The notes beneath the pieces were generated by a model. That model was given only the letters and a program-made list of their open reading frames with translations. It was not told the origin of the DNA and searched no databases. A stretch of DNA of 64,000 nt from Bacillota bacterium (GTDB lineage Bacteria > Bacillota > Clostridia > Peptostreptococcales > Anaerovoracaceae). Location of the stretch: assembly GCA_021769295.1 (NCBI GenBank), contig JAETTD010000004.1:62001-126000 (forward strand), read 5' to 3'. A program made the translations under genes and the position numbers. Numbering within the stretch: position 1 is the stretch's first letter; the number at the start of each line of letters is the position of its first letter. This document shows positions 1 to 8,228 of the stretch, piece by piece.

Positions 1-238
1 ATCCAAAGGTCAGTTCTCCGCCGTCTCTTCCGGTGCTGAATACGCCAAGGAATACAAGGCGGATACCTTCCCACATACCTTTCAGGCTTATACCTTCTTT
101 AGTCAAGCCGACGAATACGATGATGAGGGTTCCCACCGCCATGCCGATTAAAATGGAAATTATGGCAGAAAGAACGGATTTTGCTCCGTCGGATCCATAC
201 CATTTTTGTTTACCCGTATCCGGATCCAATCTTAACAT
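1..238 (-). CDS. BMP-family ABC transporter permease, N-terminal part (cut by window edge)
   Basis: Inner-membrane permease of a nucleoside/BMP-type ABC importer. Only the first 79 codons are inside the window. The visible part starts MLRLDPDTGKQ, has a cytoplasmic N-terminal stretch of about 20 residues and then one hydrophobic segment (about residues 21-44) followed by another beginning near residue 58, as in YufP/NupP-type permeases. Its ATG overlaps the last codons of the upstream ATPase gene by 7 bases, so the two are translationally coupled. Function is inferred mainly from the two upstream genes (ATPase and BMP lipoprotein), which have unmistakable family features. Confidence 0.85.
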   Translation of the reverse strand, partial: MLRLDPDTGKQKWYGSDGAKSVLSAIISILIGMAVGTLIIVFVGLTKEGISLKGMWEGIRLVFLGVFSTGRDGGELTFG

Positions 239-1779
239 GATTCTGCCTCCTTTCCCTGACGTTTTGCTCCCGACATGTAAAGTCCGAGTTCTTCTACATT
301 GGTTTCTTTTGGATTAAGCTCTCCTACGATTTCGCCTTCATACATCACGAGAATTCTGTCGGAAAGACCCATAACTTCATCCAGTTCCAGCGATACCAAA
401 AGGATTGCCTTGCCCTTGTCTCTTTCCGATACAAGCTGTCCGTGTATATGTTCTATGGCACCCACATCCAGGCCTCTTGTCGGCTGAACGGCTATAATCA
501 AAGGCTCGTCTCTGTCCAGCTCTCTGGCTATGATTGCCTTTTGCTGATTGCCGCCGGACATGCTCCTTGCAACCGTGATAGGGCCTTGTCCCGAGCGCAC
601 GTCGTAATCTTCAATAAGTTTTTCCGCATATTTCCTTACTTCATCGAATTTGATAAATCCATGATTCTGGAATCTCGGTTCCTTATATTTCTGCAGCACC
701 ATGTTCTGCTCCAAGGTGTAGCTGAGCACGAGACCGTGCTTATGACGGTCTTCCGGTATATGGCTCATCCCTGCTTCGCTTCTTTTTCTTATGCCTGCAT
801 GAGAAATATCCTGGCCGCAAAGGGTAACAGTGCCTGCGTCTGCCTTTTCAAGCCCTGTAAGTCCATACACAAGCTCTGTCTGTCCGTTACCGTCAATACC
901 TGCAATGCACACGATTTCACCTTGGCGCACATCAAAGGAAATTCCCTTTACCGCATTGTTTTTGTGGATTTTTGAAGGAATCGTCAATCCCTCTACCTTT
1001 AGAACCACATCCTTCGGATTCGGCTCGTCCTTCTTGATTTCAAGCTGAACGGGACGACCTACCATCATGTTGGAAAGTTCCTGCTTGTTTGTATCTTTTG
1101 TATTTACGGTACCTATATATTTGCCTTTTCTCAAAACCGTTACCCTGTCCGATACCGCCATGATTTCGTTTAATTTATGAGTGATGAATAAGATGGATTT
1201 GCCTTCTTTTGCAAAGCCTCTCATAATTTCCATAAGTTCGTCTATTTCCTGAGGTGTGAGTACGGCAGTCGGTTCATCGAAAATCAGTATATCGTTGTCT
1301 CGATACAGCATTTTAAGAATTTCAACGCGCTGCTGCATACCTACCGTAATATCCTCAACTTTAGCATCTACGTCTACTTTAAGTCCGTATTTTTCCGAAA
1401 GCGCCAGCACCTTTTCACGGGCTTCCTTTTTCTTCAGAAATCCCATTTTGCCGGTAGTCTCAGCGCCAAGAATAATATTATCTAAAACCGTAAACACTTC
1501 AATCAATTTAAAGTGCTGATGCACCATACCTATTCCAAGGGCAGTTGCATCATTTGGATTATTTATCTTTACTTCTTTTCCATCTTTTTTAATCGTTCCG
1601 GCTTCGGGCTGATATAAGCCAAAAAGCACGCTCATCAGGGTAGACTTACCTGCGCCGTTTTCGCCGAGAAGCGCATGGATTTCTCCCTTTTTCAGCTGCA
1701 GAGTGATGTCATCGTTTGCCACAATTCCGGGGAACTCTTTTCTGATATGGTTCATCTCTATTACATATTCCGATGTCAT
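232..1779 (-). CDS. BMP-family ABC importer ATPase, two nucleotide-binding domains
   Basis: Energises uptake of nucleosides or similar ligands delivered by the BMP lipoprotein. About 515 residues, the usual size of YufO/NupO/RbsA-like tandem ATPases. First domain: Walker A GENGAGKST near residue 40, Walker B with LIFDEPTAVLT, and a degenerate signature (VGMQQRVEIL). Second domain: degenerate Walker A (GIDGNGQTE) and signature SGGNQQK, followed by AVQPTRGLDVGA in place of a standard Walker B. This split of canonical and degenerate sites is normal for the family. The ATG at 1779 is preceded by GAGGGAAGAA; an in-frame upstream start at 1830 would lack a ribosome site. Lies between the lipoprotein and permease genes. 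Confidence 0.93.
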   Translation of the reverse strand: MTSEYVIEMNHIRKEFPGIVANDDITLQLKKGEIHALLGENGAGKSTLMSVLFGLYQPEAGTIKKDGKEVKINNPNDATALGIGMVHQHFKLIEVFTVLDNIILGAETTGKMGFLKKKEAREKVLALSEKYGLKVDVDAKVEDITVGMQQRVEILKMLYRDNDILIFDEPTAVLTPQEIDELMEIMRGFAKEGKSILFITHKLNEIMAVSDRVTVLRKGKYIGTVNTKDTNKQELSNMMVGRPVQLEIKKDEPNPKDVVLKVEGLTIPSKIHKNNAVKGISFDVRQGEIVCIAGIDGNGQTELVYGLTGLEKADAGTVTLCGQDISHAGIRKRSEAGMSHIPEDRHKHGLVLSYTLEQNMVLQKYKEPRFQNHGFIKFDEVRKYAEKLIEDYDVRSGQGPITVARSMSGGNQQKAIIARELDRDEPLIIAVQPTRGLDVGAIEHIHGQLVSERDKGKAILLVSLELDEVMGLSDRILVMYEGEIVGELNPKETNVEELGLYMSGAKRQGKEAESC

Positions 1780-1815
1780 TTTCTTCCCTCGCCTTTTACT
1801 ATCTTCTTCTTTTAC

Positions 1816-1844
1816 AAAAAGAGGGGACATAAAATATATCCCCC
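1816..1844 (-). terminator. hairpin with T-rich tail between BMP and ATPase genes
   Basis: GGGGA-ATA/TAT-TCCCC hairpin followed on the minus strand by TCTTTTTG. It sits just after the lipoprotein gene and before the ATPase start, so it may act as a partial terminator that lowers expression of the membrane components relative to the abundant binding protein. The stem has mismatches, so this is tentative. Confidence 0.4.
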
Positions 1845-1886
1845 CTTTTATGCCGGTTGTAATAACCTTTAAATTATCACTTTATA

Positions 1887-3002
1887 CTATTTTATGAAAG
1901 TGATGTGTTCCCAATCCTTAGTGCTTGGGTCACTTACCAGAGAATCATCAACCTTCAGGTCTCCGCTCTTAATCTGTTCAAATAATGCGTTGTAATCCTC
2001 TACTGACCAGTTTTCCAGTGACCAGCTGTCTACAGGAAGTGCAACCGCATCTTCAGCAGCTCCTAAACGCAGTTCGCCCTTAATCAGTGCGCCGCCTTCA
2101 TAGAACTCGTCAAGTGTAGTCATTACTGATTCTGCCAGTCCCTTCATAGCTGAAGTTACAACAGTATCGGAAAGTACACTCTGGTCTACGTCAACGCCGA
2201 TGATGTTTGCTTCAGCAGCTTCTGCTGCAGCAGCTCCTGAGTTGAACATTGTTCCGCCGCACATGAAGATAACTTCAGTACCTGCTTCGAACCAACCGTT
2301 AAGCATAGTCTGCAAGTCAGGGGAAGCAGTGAATGTTGCGCCGTATTCCCAGCTGTATCTCATCTCTACGTCTACGTCCTTTTCAGCAGCAGCAGCTTCT
2401 GCGCCCTGAACAAATCCGTATCCGTATCTTTCGCAAGCAGGGTTTGAACCACCGCCGCCACCGGAGAATCCAAGCTTGGTATATCCTTCCATTACAGCAG
2501 CATAGCCTGCCAGGTAACCAGCCTGTTCTTCGTGATAAGCTACGCCTACTACGTTGTCGATTCCCATATCCCAACCGTCAATGAATATGAACTGTACTTC
2601 AGGATATTTAGGAGCAACTTCTTTTAATGCGTTTTCCTGCAGGAATCCAGGAGTTACGATAACCTGTGCGCCTGCTTCGCAAGCGTCGGTCATAGCCTTG
2701 ATTCTGTCTGCATCCGTTGCCTGAGCACCGTTTGCCGGCTGATAATACTTGTAAGTCAGTTCATGCTCGCTTGCATATGCCTTACAGCCGTTCCATGTGA
2801 ACTGGTTAAATGAGCCGTCCTTTAATTGTCCGACATCTGTAACCATTGCGATGGCATAAGTACCGTCTTCTGATTCACAAGTGTCAGGGATTGCATCGTA
2901 ATCGATTTTGTCGCCAGCGCCTGTGGAAGCATCTTTGTTTCCGCAAGCTGCGAAAGTGAATACCATTACCAAAATCAACAATACTGAAAGTAATTTCTTC
3001 AT
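1887..3002 (-). CDS. BMP-family substrate-binding lipoprotein
   Basis: Extracellular ligand receptor (PnrA/Med family, typically binding nucleosides) for the ABC importer encoded just downstream. 371 residues starting MKKLLSVLLI. The N terminus is a lipoprotein signal peptide with a lipobox ending in AAC, so Cys at about residue 20 would be acylated. The mature part shows BMP-family features: IAMVTDVGQLKDGSFNQ with the ligand-binding DGSFNQ motif, VIVTPGF, FIFIDGWD, and the GGGGSNP stretch near the middle. The ATG at 3002 follows AGGAGGGAAAAA; an upstream in-frame start lacks this. A TATAAT-like box lies at 3045-3050, but I see no good -35 partner. Confidence 0.93.
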   Translation of the reverse strand: MKKLLSVLLILVMVFTFAACGNKDASTGAGDKIDYDAIPDTCESEDGTYAIAMVTDVGQLKDGSFNQFTWNGCKAYASEHELTYKYYQPANGAQATDADRIKAMTDACEAGAQVIVTPGFLQENALKEVAPKYPEVQFIFIDGWDMGIDNVVGVAYHEEQAGYLAGYAAVMEGYTKLGFSGGGGGSNPACERYGYGFVQGAEAAAAEKDVDVEMRYSWEYGATFTASPDLQTMLNGWFEAGTEVIFMCGGTMFNSGAAAAEAAEANIIGVDVDQSVLSDTVVTSAMKGLAESVMTTLDEFYEGGALIKGELRLGAAEDAVALPVDSWSLENWSVEDYNALFEQIKSGDLKVDDSLVSDPSTKDWEHITFIK

Positions 3003-3129
3003 TTTTTCCCTCCTAAAACAAATTAACATTAGTTTGTTGCCTTAATTATAATACAATAATATGGAAAGGGAAAGGAATTTTTTATTTATTAAAGATTTTT
3101 TGTCAAATTTTTTTGCAAATCAGTTATCA

Positions 3130-3819
3130 TCATCCCACAAACATCTGCACCCAGTATGTATTCCCCTTTGAGTCTGTCGCATATCCAACTCCGAGCCTTG
3201 TATATCCGCTGCCCAATATGTTGGCCCTGTGCCCGGATGAGTTCATCCATGCTCTCATTACGGATTCCGAACTTTTTTGACCTTTTGCGATGTTTTCTCC
3301 TGCTGTTTTATATGATACTCCGTATTCATGCATCATATCGAAAGCCGAACCGTAAGTAGGCGAATTGTGTGAGAAGTATCCTTTTTTTGCCATATCTTCG
3401 GCTTTCAACCGGGCCAAATTGTTCAGCTGACTATCGAGCTTAAGGCTCGGTAGCCCCACTTTGTTTCTTTCTTTATTAACTAAATTCAGCACCTCCGCTG
3501 CCTTACCGGCCTGATTGCCAACCTGGTTGCCGCTGCTCGGATTTTGAGGTTTGTCCTGCTGCTGATTGCTATCCTGCGGTTTATTGTTCTGCTGACCGTT
3601 ATCCTGCTGGTTATTGTCTTGCGGTTTGTTGTTCTGCTGGCCGCCGTTCTGCTGGCTGTCGCTTTGCAAATATTTGTGTATATACGTGCTATATACTTTG
3701 AAAAAACTGCTCAAACTGCCATATAAATCTCCTGCTTTGTAGGTTGCTCCGTAACTTATATTTGTACTTGCTGCCATTAGCATTATTGCCAACAATATGG
3801 TTATACCTTTCTTTTTCAT
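3130..3819 (-). CDS. secreted CAP/SCP-domain protein (YkwD-like)
   Basis: Secreted protein of unknown exact role; clostridial and bacillar CAP proteins are found in the cell envelope or spore. 229 residues: signal peptide 1-25 ending near YGA, a linker, then a Gln/Asn/Pro-rich low-complexity stretch (about 58-98) built from repeats of QQNNKPQD/QQDNGQ, then a CAP domain (about 105-229). The CAP domain shows LNLVNKERNKVGLP, the FSHNSP motif, AGENIAKGQ, SGHRANIL and YWVQMFVG, which are the usual CAP1-4 signatures including the His/Glu pocket residues. ATG is preceded by AAAGGAGAGATAAACT. It is followed (to lower coordinates) by the BMP operon promoter region. Confidence 0.92.
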   Translation of the reverse strand: MKKKGITILLAIMLMAASTNISYGATYKAGDLYGSLSSFFKVYSTYIHKYLQSDSQQNGGQQNNKPQDNNQQDNGQQNNKPQDSNQQQDKPQNPSSGNQVGNQAGKAAEVLNLVNKERNKVGLPSLKLDSQLNNLARLKAEDMAKKGYFSHNSPTYGSAFDMMHEYGVSYKTAGENIAKGQKSSESVMRAWMNSSGHRANILGSGYTRLGVGYATDSKGNTYWVQMFVG

Positions 3820-3860
3820 AGTTTATCTCTCCTTTCGTTTTCTTACACAAAAAACTATAA

Positions 3861-3900
3861 AGGGTTTTTACCTGCCATGTAAACCCTCAAAATATGGCAG
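3861..3900 (-). promoter_or_regulatory. interlocked hairpins upstream of the CAP gene, possible attenuator or old terminator
   Basis: Two perfect 7-bp stems interleave: CTGCCAT (3894-3900) with ATGGCAG (3872-3878), and AGGGTTT (3881-3887) with AAACCCT (3861-3867), read on the minus strand. They can form either a pseudoknot or two alternative hairpins. The second stem is followed by TTATAGTTTTTTG, like an intrinsic terminator. It could regulate the CAP gene, or be the terminator of a lost gene. A possible promoter TTTACA-18-TATAGT overlaps the same segment. Confidence 0.4.
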
Positions 3901-4016
3901 AATTGCAAGGTATCACCATGTTTCGATTTGGAATTTGCTACATCGCAGCGTTGGCACCGGAGCAACGGCATTGGCATTCGTAGGCGTTTCCCCGCTAACA
4001 GGATTCTTACCTTCTT

Positions 4017-4252
4017 TAACATAATTGCGTGAATTCACAGAAATATTGTAGCTCGGACACCCCGTCAAATTGAGCCGGTGTGTGATGACCACGGTGCGAG
4101 GCGCCGTGATACCGGCTCACGGTAGTACCGTGGCGCGAGTGCAAAGTCCGGACGATATACATATTTGGGTGTTTCGTATACTTTGTATGACGGTTTGCCG
4201 TTTTCTGTATATCGTGGGTAACACGTTTTTGTGAATTCACGCAATAATGTTA
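4017..4252. repeat. 236-bp element with 27-bp inverted ends (R2 core)
   Basis: The left end (4017-4043) and right end (4226-4252) are inverted copies matching at 25 of 27 positions, each containing the palindrome GTGAATTCAC followed by CGCAAT(T/A)ATGTTA when read outward. The same core recurs four times in direct tandem at 58211-58458. The interior holds several nested GC-rich inverted repeats (4085-4140) and one copy of the R3 unit (4164-4230). No gene is convincing inside it, and I see no clear target-site duplication, so MITE-like is only a possibility. Confidence 0.7.
4164..4230 (+). repeat. R3 repeat unit, copy 1
   Basis: Resembles the two tandem units at 32162-32290: TTTGGG(T/G)GTTT, then a palindromic (C/G)(T/C)ATAC-T-TTGTATGA box, then a GGGTAACACG/GGGCAACAC end and a T run. 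About 65 bases. Lies wholly inside the 236-bp inverted-repeat element. Confidence 0.55.
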
Positions 4253-4344
4253 TCGGTAAGTCGAATTTTAGTTATCAGCAGGACACATAATACATTTAAG
4301 TTACATGCCTATATGGGTCGGCGCTGGCTATCGGCCTGCCGTGC

Positions 4345-4390
4345 CTCGATTGTCAGCTCAGGCAGACCATGCAGCTCAGGCAGACCTATC
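4345..4390 (+). repeat. two direct copies of an 18-bp unit
   Basis: CAGCTCAGGCAGACC occurs twice, 18 bases apart, in the gap between the inverted-repeat element and the antiporter gene. The rest of 4253-4533 shows no gene, only a pyrimidine-rich tract near 4480-4520 and a weak hairpin next to the antiporter stop codon. Confidence 0.6.
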
Positions 4391-4533
4391 TGCAATCCTC
4401 ATAATTATAGCCTTTATCTTCCCCGGGAAGCGTATAGCTTTCATCTTTTTCCTTATTTGCGGGGGTTCTGTTTGTTTTTCCTGACATTTCTCAAGTCTCC
4501 TTTCTTTTCTTTATTTTTTGCAAAAAGGAGATT

Positions 4534-5868
4534 TTAATTCACGCAGCTGTTATCAAGATAAAGGTTTTTCATTCGGCATTTGGTAAAAAGATACACAATC
4601 GGAAGCAAATACATGTATACCGCATAGGGCATAGCGCTTATATCTGCGCCCATAAAGGCAAGGGGCACGCTGCAACCCACTCCCCACGGAACCATACATG
4701 AAATCACCATTACAGAATTTTCAACATCAATAGCAAGTTCTTTGTTATTTCCCCCTGAAAGTCTATATGGTTTTTCCAGTAAATCTATACATATCATTGC
4801 GGCTACAGCCTGTATGGCAAAAATGACGCTGGTCAATATGCTCATTCCAAGCATCGCAACAAACCTGCCGTGATTTTTACATATACTGCAAAGCTTATTT
4901 TCGATTTCTTCCAGCATTCCCGTTCCCTTGAAAATTCCGGAATAAGCGCCTGAAATTATTAAAATTCCAACTACTTCCGCCATTGAGACAAATCCTCCGC
5001 CATTCAATATGCCGCCAAGCATATTGTTGTCTGAAACATATCCCGATATGCAGTATCTCACTATATCCGTAAGGGAATTTCCCTCTACAAGCCATGCAAC
5101 CGCCGCTCCGCTTGCGATGCTCACCAGCATGGTTTTTATCACATCAACCTTAAATATAGGAAGAACCAGCATTAAAACAGCCGGTATAAAGGACCATACA
5201 GACAAAGAAAATTCTTCCCTGATAACGTCCGTAAGTTCGCTGCTCATGGCTTTAAGCGGGTTCATCACAGAAAATATGCCATATATTATCACCGTTATTG
5301 CCATGGGAACCACACTTGTCTTCAGCATCATTCTGACATTATCATACAGTTCTGTTCCCGTGACTGCGGCCACCATGTTTGCGCCTGAGGATGCGGGTGA
5401 GCATCTGTCACCGAAATATACTCCCGACATTATGACTCCGGCTGTCATAACCGGGTCTACTCCGCCGCTTCTTGCAAGGGTCATGAAGATTACCCCCACT
5501 GTGCCCGCAACTCCGAAAGACGTACCCAAAATATAACTGAGAACACAGGTGAGAAAAAATGTCATCAGCAGAAACAATTCCGGTACGATGATCAAGGCGC
5601 CGTAATATGCAAATGACGATATGGTTCCTGCCGCACGCCATACTGCAGTTACAAGACCTATTATGCACATTACTTTTATTACAACTGCTGTTTCTTTTAT
5701 TCCTTTAAACTCCATTGACAGCAGTTCCTTATGGGAAAAGCCCAAATCCGCCGCTATAAGACAAAAACACACCAAGCCAAGCAAAAGCGCAAAAATCACG
5801 GATATTCCCGTCTTTATACAAAAAATTACCACAGCGAACAATACTCCGAATGATGTCACTATTTTCAT
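4534..5868 (-). CDS. NhaC-family Na+/H+ antiporter-like membrane protein
   Basis: Predicted cation/proton antiporter or related amino-acid/organic-acid exchanger of the NhaC family, inner membrane. 444 residues, near the family length, with about 11 hydrophobic segments. The family signature is visible around residues 165-190: GDRCSPASSGANMVAA followed by VTGTEL, equivalent to the GD-x-SP-x-SD motif of NhaC. The ATG at 5868 follows GGAGGGAAATAT; an upstream start at 5916 has no ribosome site. It is transcribed divergently from the LysR gene, which is the obvious candidate for its regulator. Substrate cannot be told from sequence. Confidence 0.85.
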   Translation of the reverse strand: MKIVTSFGVLFAVVIFCIKTGISVIFALLLGLVCFCLIAADLGFSHKELLSMEFKGIKETAVVIKVMCIIGLVTAVWRAAGTISSFAYYGALIIVPELFLLMTFFLTCVLSYILGTSFGVAGTVGVIFMTLARSGGVDPVMTAGVIMSGVYFGDRCSPASSGANMVAAVTGTELYDNVRMMLKTSVVPMAITVIIYGIFSVMNPLKAMSSELTDVIREEFSLSVWSFIPAVLMLVLPIFKVDVIKTMLVSIASGAAVAWLVEGNSLTDIVRYCISGYVSDNNMLGGILNGGGFVSMAEVVGILIISGAYSGIFKGTGMLEEIENKLCSICKNHGRFVAMLGMSILTSVIFAIQAVAAMICIDLLEKPYRLSGGNNKELAIDVENSVMVISCMVPWGVGCSVPLAFMGADISAMPYAVYMYLLPIVYLFTKCRMKNLYLDNSCVN

Positions 5869-5995
5869 ATATTTCCCTCCGAAAACTTTGACTTTTCTCT
5901 GTAAATAGTTTATCATTAAGCCATGATTTTGTTAAATCAATGGATTTTATAATTTAATTCATTTTTTTTGATAACAGATTGCGAGGAACGCTTAA

Positions 5996-6895
5996 ATGGA
6001 ATTGAGAAACATTAAGACATTTCTAAGAGTGGCAGATATGCAAAGCTTTTCCCACGCCGCCGACTTTCTCGGTTACTCCCAGTCAGCCGTAACCATGCAA
6101 ATTCAGCAGCTTGAGGAGGAGCTTGGCGTCAGACTGTTTGACAGAATAGGAAAAACCATACGTCTTACGGATGACGGCAAAATCTTTGTACGGCATGCAG
6201 CTGAAATTATGAAGACCGTACATGATGCAAAAGAGTCAGTAAAGAAAGGCGAAGCAGTCACCGGAACCTTAAGAATCGGCGTGGCGGAATCCCTGGCCAT
6301 GAACATACTCCCTTCCGCCCTGTCAAAGTTCAGAGAAGTCTGCCCCAACGTGGAGGTCGTCATAAAAACCGCAGCTACCGCTGCCAAAGAACTTCACAGC
6401 ATGCTCACGGCCAACGAAGTGGATATGGTGTTTTTTCTGGACAGGCTCGTATACAATTCGGAATGGATAAAAGTATTTGAAATACCTGAGCCCACGTATT
6501 TTGTAGCCCCTTCCGGGCACCCTCTTGTCTCCGAAAAGTGCGTTTCCCTCGACGCTATCCTTTCAGAGCCTATGATTCTCACGGAAAAAAGTATAAGCTA
6601 CAGATATGAACTTGAACAGCTTCTGGCTCAAAAGGGGTATGAACTTCACCCCGTTTTGGAAGCGGGAAATACGGATTTGATAGTAAAGATGCTTTTAAAC
6701 AGCGGCGGAATTTCTTTCATTCCCTATTATGCAATCAAGGATTATATAGACAGCGGCCGCCTTTCCGTTATAAAATGCAGCGATGTAGATATACAAGTTT
6801 TTACTCAGCTAATATACCATAAGAGAAAATGGATGACGCCCCAGCTCGAAATTTTTATCGAAATACTTAAGGAAACGGCATTGGGAAGCAGGTGA
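5996..6895 (+). CDS. LysR-family transcriptional regulator
   Basis: DNA-binding regulator, 299 residues, typical LysR length. The N-terminal winged HTH (1-60) shows the classical pattern FLRVADMQSFSHAADFL, SQSAVTMQIQQLE and LGVRLFDR. Residues 90-295 form the periplasmic-binding-like effector domain (TLRIGVAESLAMNILP, NSGGISFIPYY). The ATG follows GAGGAACGCTTAA. It is divergent from the NhaC-like antiporter with a 127-bp shared gap, the usual arrangement for a LysR protein and its target; regulation of the antiporter is inferred. Confidence 0.92.
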   Translation: MELRNIKTFLRVADMQSFSHAADFLGYSQSAVTMQIQQLEEELGVRLFDRIGKTIRLTDDGKIFVRHAAEIMKTVHDAKESVKKGEAVTGTLRIGVAESLAMNILPSALSKFREVCPNVEVVIKTAATAAKELHSMLTANEVDMVFFLDRLVYNSEWIKVFEIPEPTYFVAPSGHPLVSEKCVSLDAILSEPMILTEKSISYRYELEQLLAQKGYELHPVLEAGNTDLIVKMLLNSGGISFIPYYAIKDYIDSGRLSVIKCSDVDIQVFTQLIYHKRKWMTPQLEIFIEILKETALGSR

Positions 6896-6899
6896 TGCC

Positions 6900-6940
6900 A
6901 AAGATGCGCCGCAAATCTCCTGCAGCGCATCTTTATATTT
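6900..6940. terminator. bidirectional terminator, LysR gene / purA
   Basis: AAAGATGCGC (6900-6909) pairs perfectly with GCGCATCTTT (6925-6934), followed on the plus strand by ATATTTTTT. The genes on both sides converge here. Confidence 0.85.
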
Positions 6941-6941
6941 T

Positions 6942-8216
6942 TTAAAACATTTTAATATATTGTTCCCTTTCTGCTCCCACCGAAACATATTGTATAGGAC
7001 ATCCTACGGCTTTTTCGATATACTTTATATATTCAGCAGCCTCTTCCGGCAGTTCTTCAAAGGTTCTGCAATCTGAAATGTTGCAGTTCCAGCCTCTTAC
7101 ATACTCGTATACAGGTTTGGCGGAATTCAGATCCTCTCCCGACGGAAACTTTTCAGTTCTCTGTCCGTTCACTTCATAAGCCACGCACACGGGAATCTTC
7201 TCCATATATGACAGCACATCCAGCTTAGTCAATGCCAGAGAAGTGCATCCCTGCACCAGAGTTCCGTATCCGGAAGCCACTACGTCAAATCCGCCTACTC
7301 TTCTCGGCCTTCCCGTAGCCGCACCGTATTCTCCTCCGGCTTCCCTCAGGTCATCTCCTTCTTTTCCAAACATCTCACAGGTGAAAGGGCCTTCTCCCAC
7401 ACAGCTGGAATAAGCTTTGATTATTCCGATGCTGTTGTCCAGCTTAAGATTAGGCACTCCTGCTCCTATAGGCGCATAAGCGGCTATGGTGGATGATGAA
7501 GAAGTGTAAGGGTATATTCCGAAATCGATGTCACGAAGAGCGCCAAGCTGAGCCTCGAACATTATCTTTTTGCCTTCTGCCTCACAATCGTTTAAGAAAG
7601 AAGTAGTATCGCATATATACGGAAGAAACGGCATGGCATATTTCTGAATCCAGTCGTACATTTCTGCTGCATCTATGGGCTCATGGCCATATCCGCCTTT
7701 TATGGTGAGATTTTTCCACTCAACTATATCCCTGATTTTTTCCTTCAACACCTCGGGATGCTTCAAATCACCTATTCTCAGGGTTTTCTTCATGTATTTA
7801 TCCGCATATACGGGCGCTATTCCTCTTCTCGTAGAACCGAATTTTTTGTCTGAAAGCCTGTCTTCTTCAAGACAATCAAGCAGCTTGTGATACGGCATGC
7901 AAATAGTAGCCCTGTCGCTTATTTTCAAATGTTCCGGAGTTATTTCAATCCCGGCACTGCGCAGATCCTTAACCTCATTGCTCAGGTGCTCCATATCTAT
8001 GACCATACCGGGGCCCATAACGTTGATAACCTTATCTCTTAATATTCCCGAAGGCAGCAGGTTGAGAATAAACTTTCCCTTGTCATTGACAACGGTATGA
8101 CCGGCGTTGTTACCTCCCTGATAGCGGCAGACAACATCATAGTCGGCTGAAAGCAAATCCACCATTCTGCCCTTTCCTTCATCGCCCCAATTTATACCTA
8201 CTACAGCTGTTAACAT
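6942..8216 (-). CDS. purA: adenylosuccinate synthetase
   Basis: Converts IMP plus aspartate plus GTP to adenylosuccinate, the first step from IMP to AMP; cytosolic. 424 residues, normal length. Diagnostic motifs are the N-terminal NWGDEGKGR loop (about 9-17), GGNNAGHTVV (about 35-44), and the GAQLGALRDIDFG-type segment reading EAQLGALRDIDFGIYPY. Conserved TGRPRRVGGFD also present. Starts 12 bases after the purB stop with AGGAGGCGATATAT before the ATG, so purB-purA is an operon catalysing two consecutive steps of AMP synthesis. Confidence 0.97.
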   Translation of the reverse strand: MLTAVVGINWGDEGKGRMVDLLSADYDVVCRYQGGNNAGHTVVNDKGKFILNLLPSGILRDKVINVMGPGMVIDMEHLSNEVKDLRSAGIEITPEHLKISDRATICMPYHKLLDCLEEDRLSDKKFGSTRRGIAPVYADKYMKKTLRIGDLKHPEVLKEKIRDIVEWKNLTIKGGYGHEPIDAAEMYDWIQKYAMPFLPYICDTTSFLNDCEAEGKKIMFEAQLGALRDIDFGIYPYTSSSSTIAAYAPIGAGVPNLKLDNSIGIIKAYSSCVGEGPFTCEMFGKEGDDLREAGGEYGAATGRPRRVGGFDVVASGYGTLVQGCTSLALTKLDVLSYMEKIPVCVAYEVNGQRTEKFPSGEDLNSAKPVYEYVRGWNCNISDCRTFEELPEEAAEYIKYIEKAVGCPIQYVSVGAEREQYIKMF

Positions 8217-8228
8217 ATATATCGCCTC

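Noticed and set aside
3900..4016. Known riboswitch (c-di-AMP, c-di-GMP or cobalamin) upstream of the CAP gene
   Set aside because: I compared the remembered core motifs of these classes and none fits; only the terminator-like hairpins are supported.
4016..4240. 74-codon minus-strand frame inside the 236-bp element
   Set aside because: It coincides with the inverted-repeat element, starts and ends within its terminal repeats, and has no ribosome site or family resemblance.
4017..4252. Firm call as a MITE
   Set aside because: No target-site duplication or matching transposase is visible in the window, so it is reported only as an inverted-repeat element.
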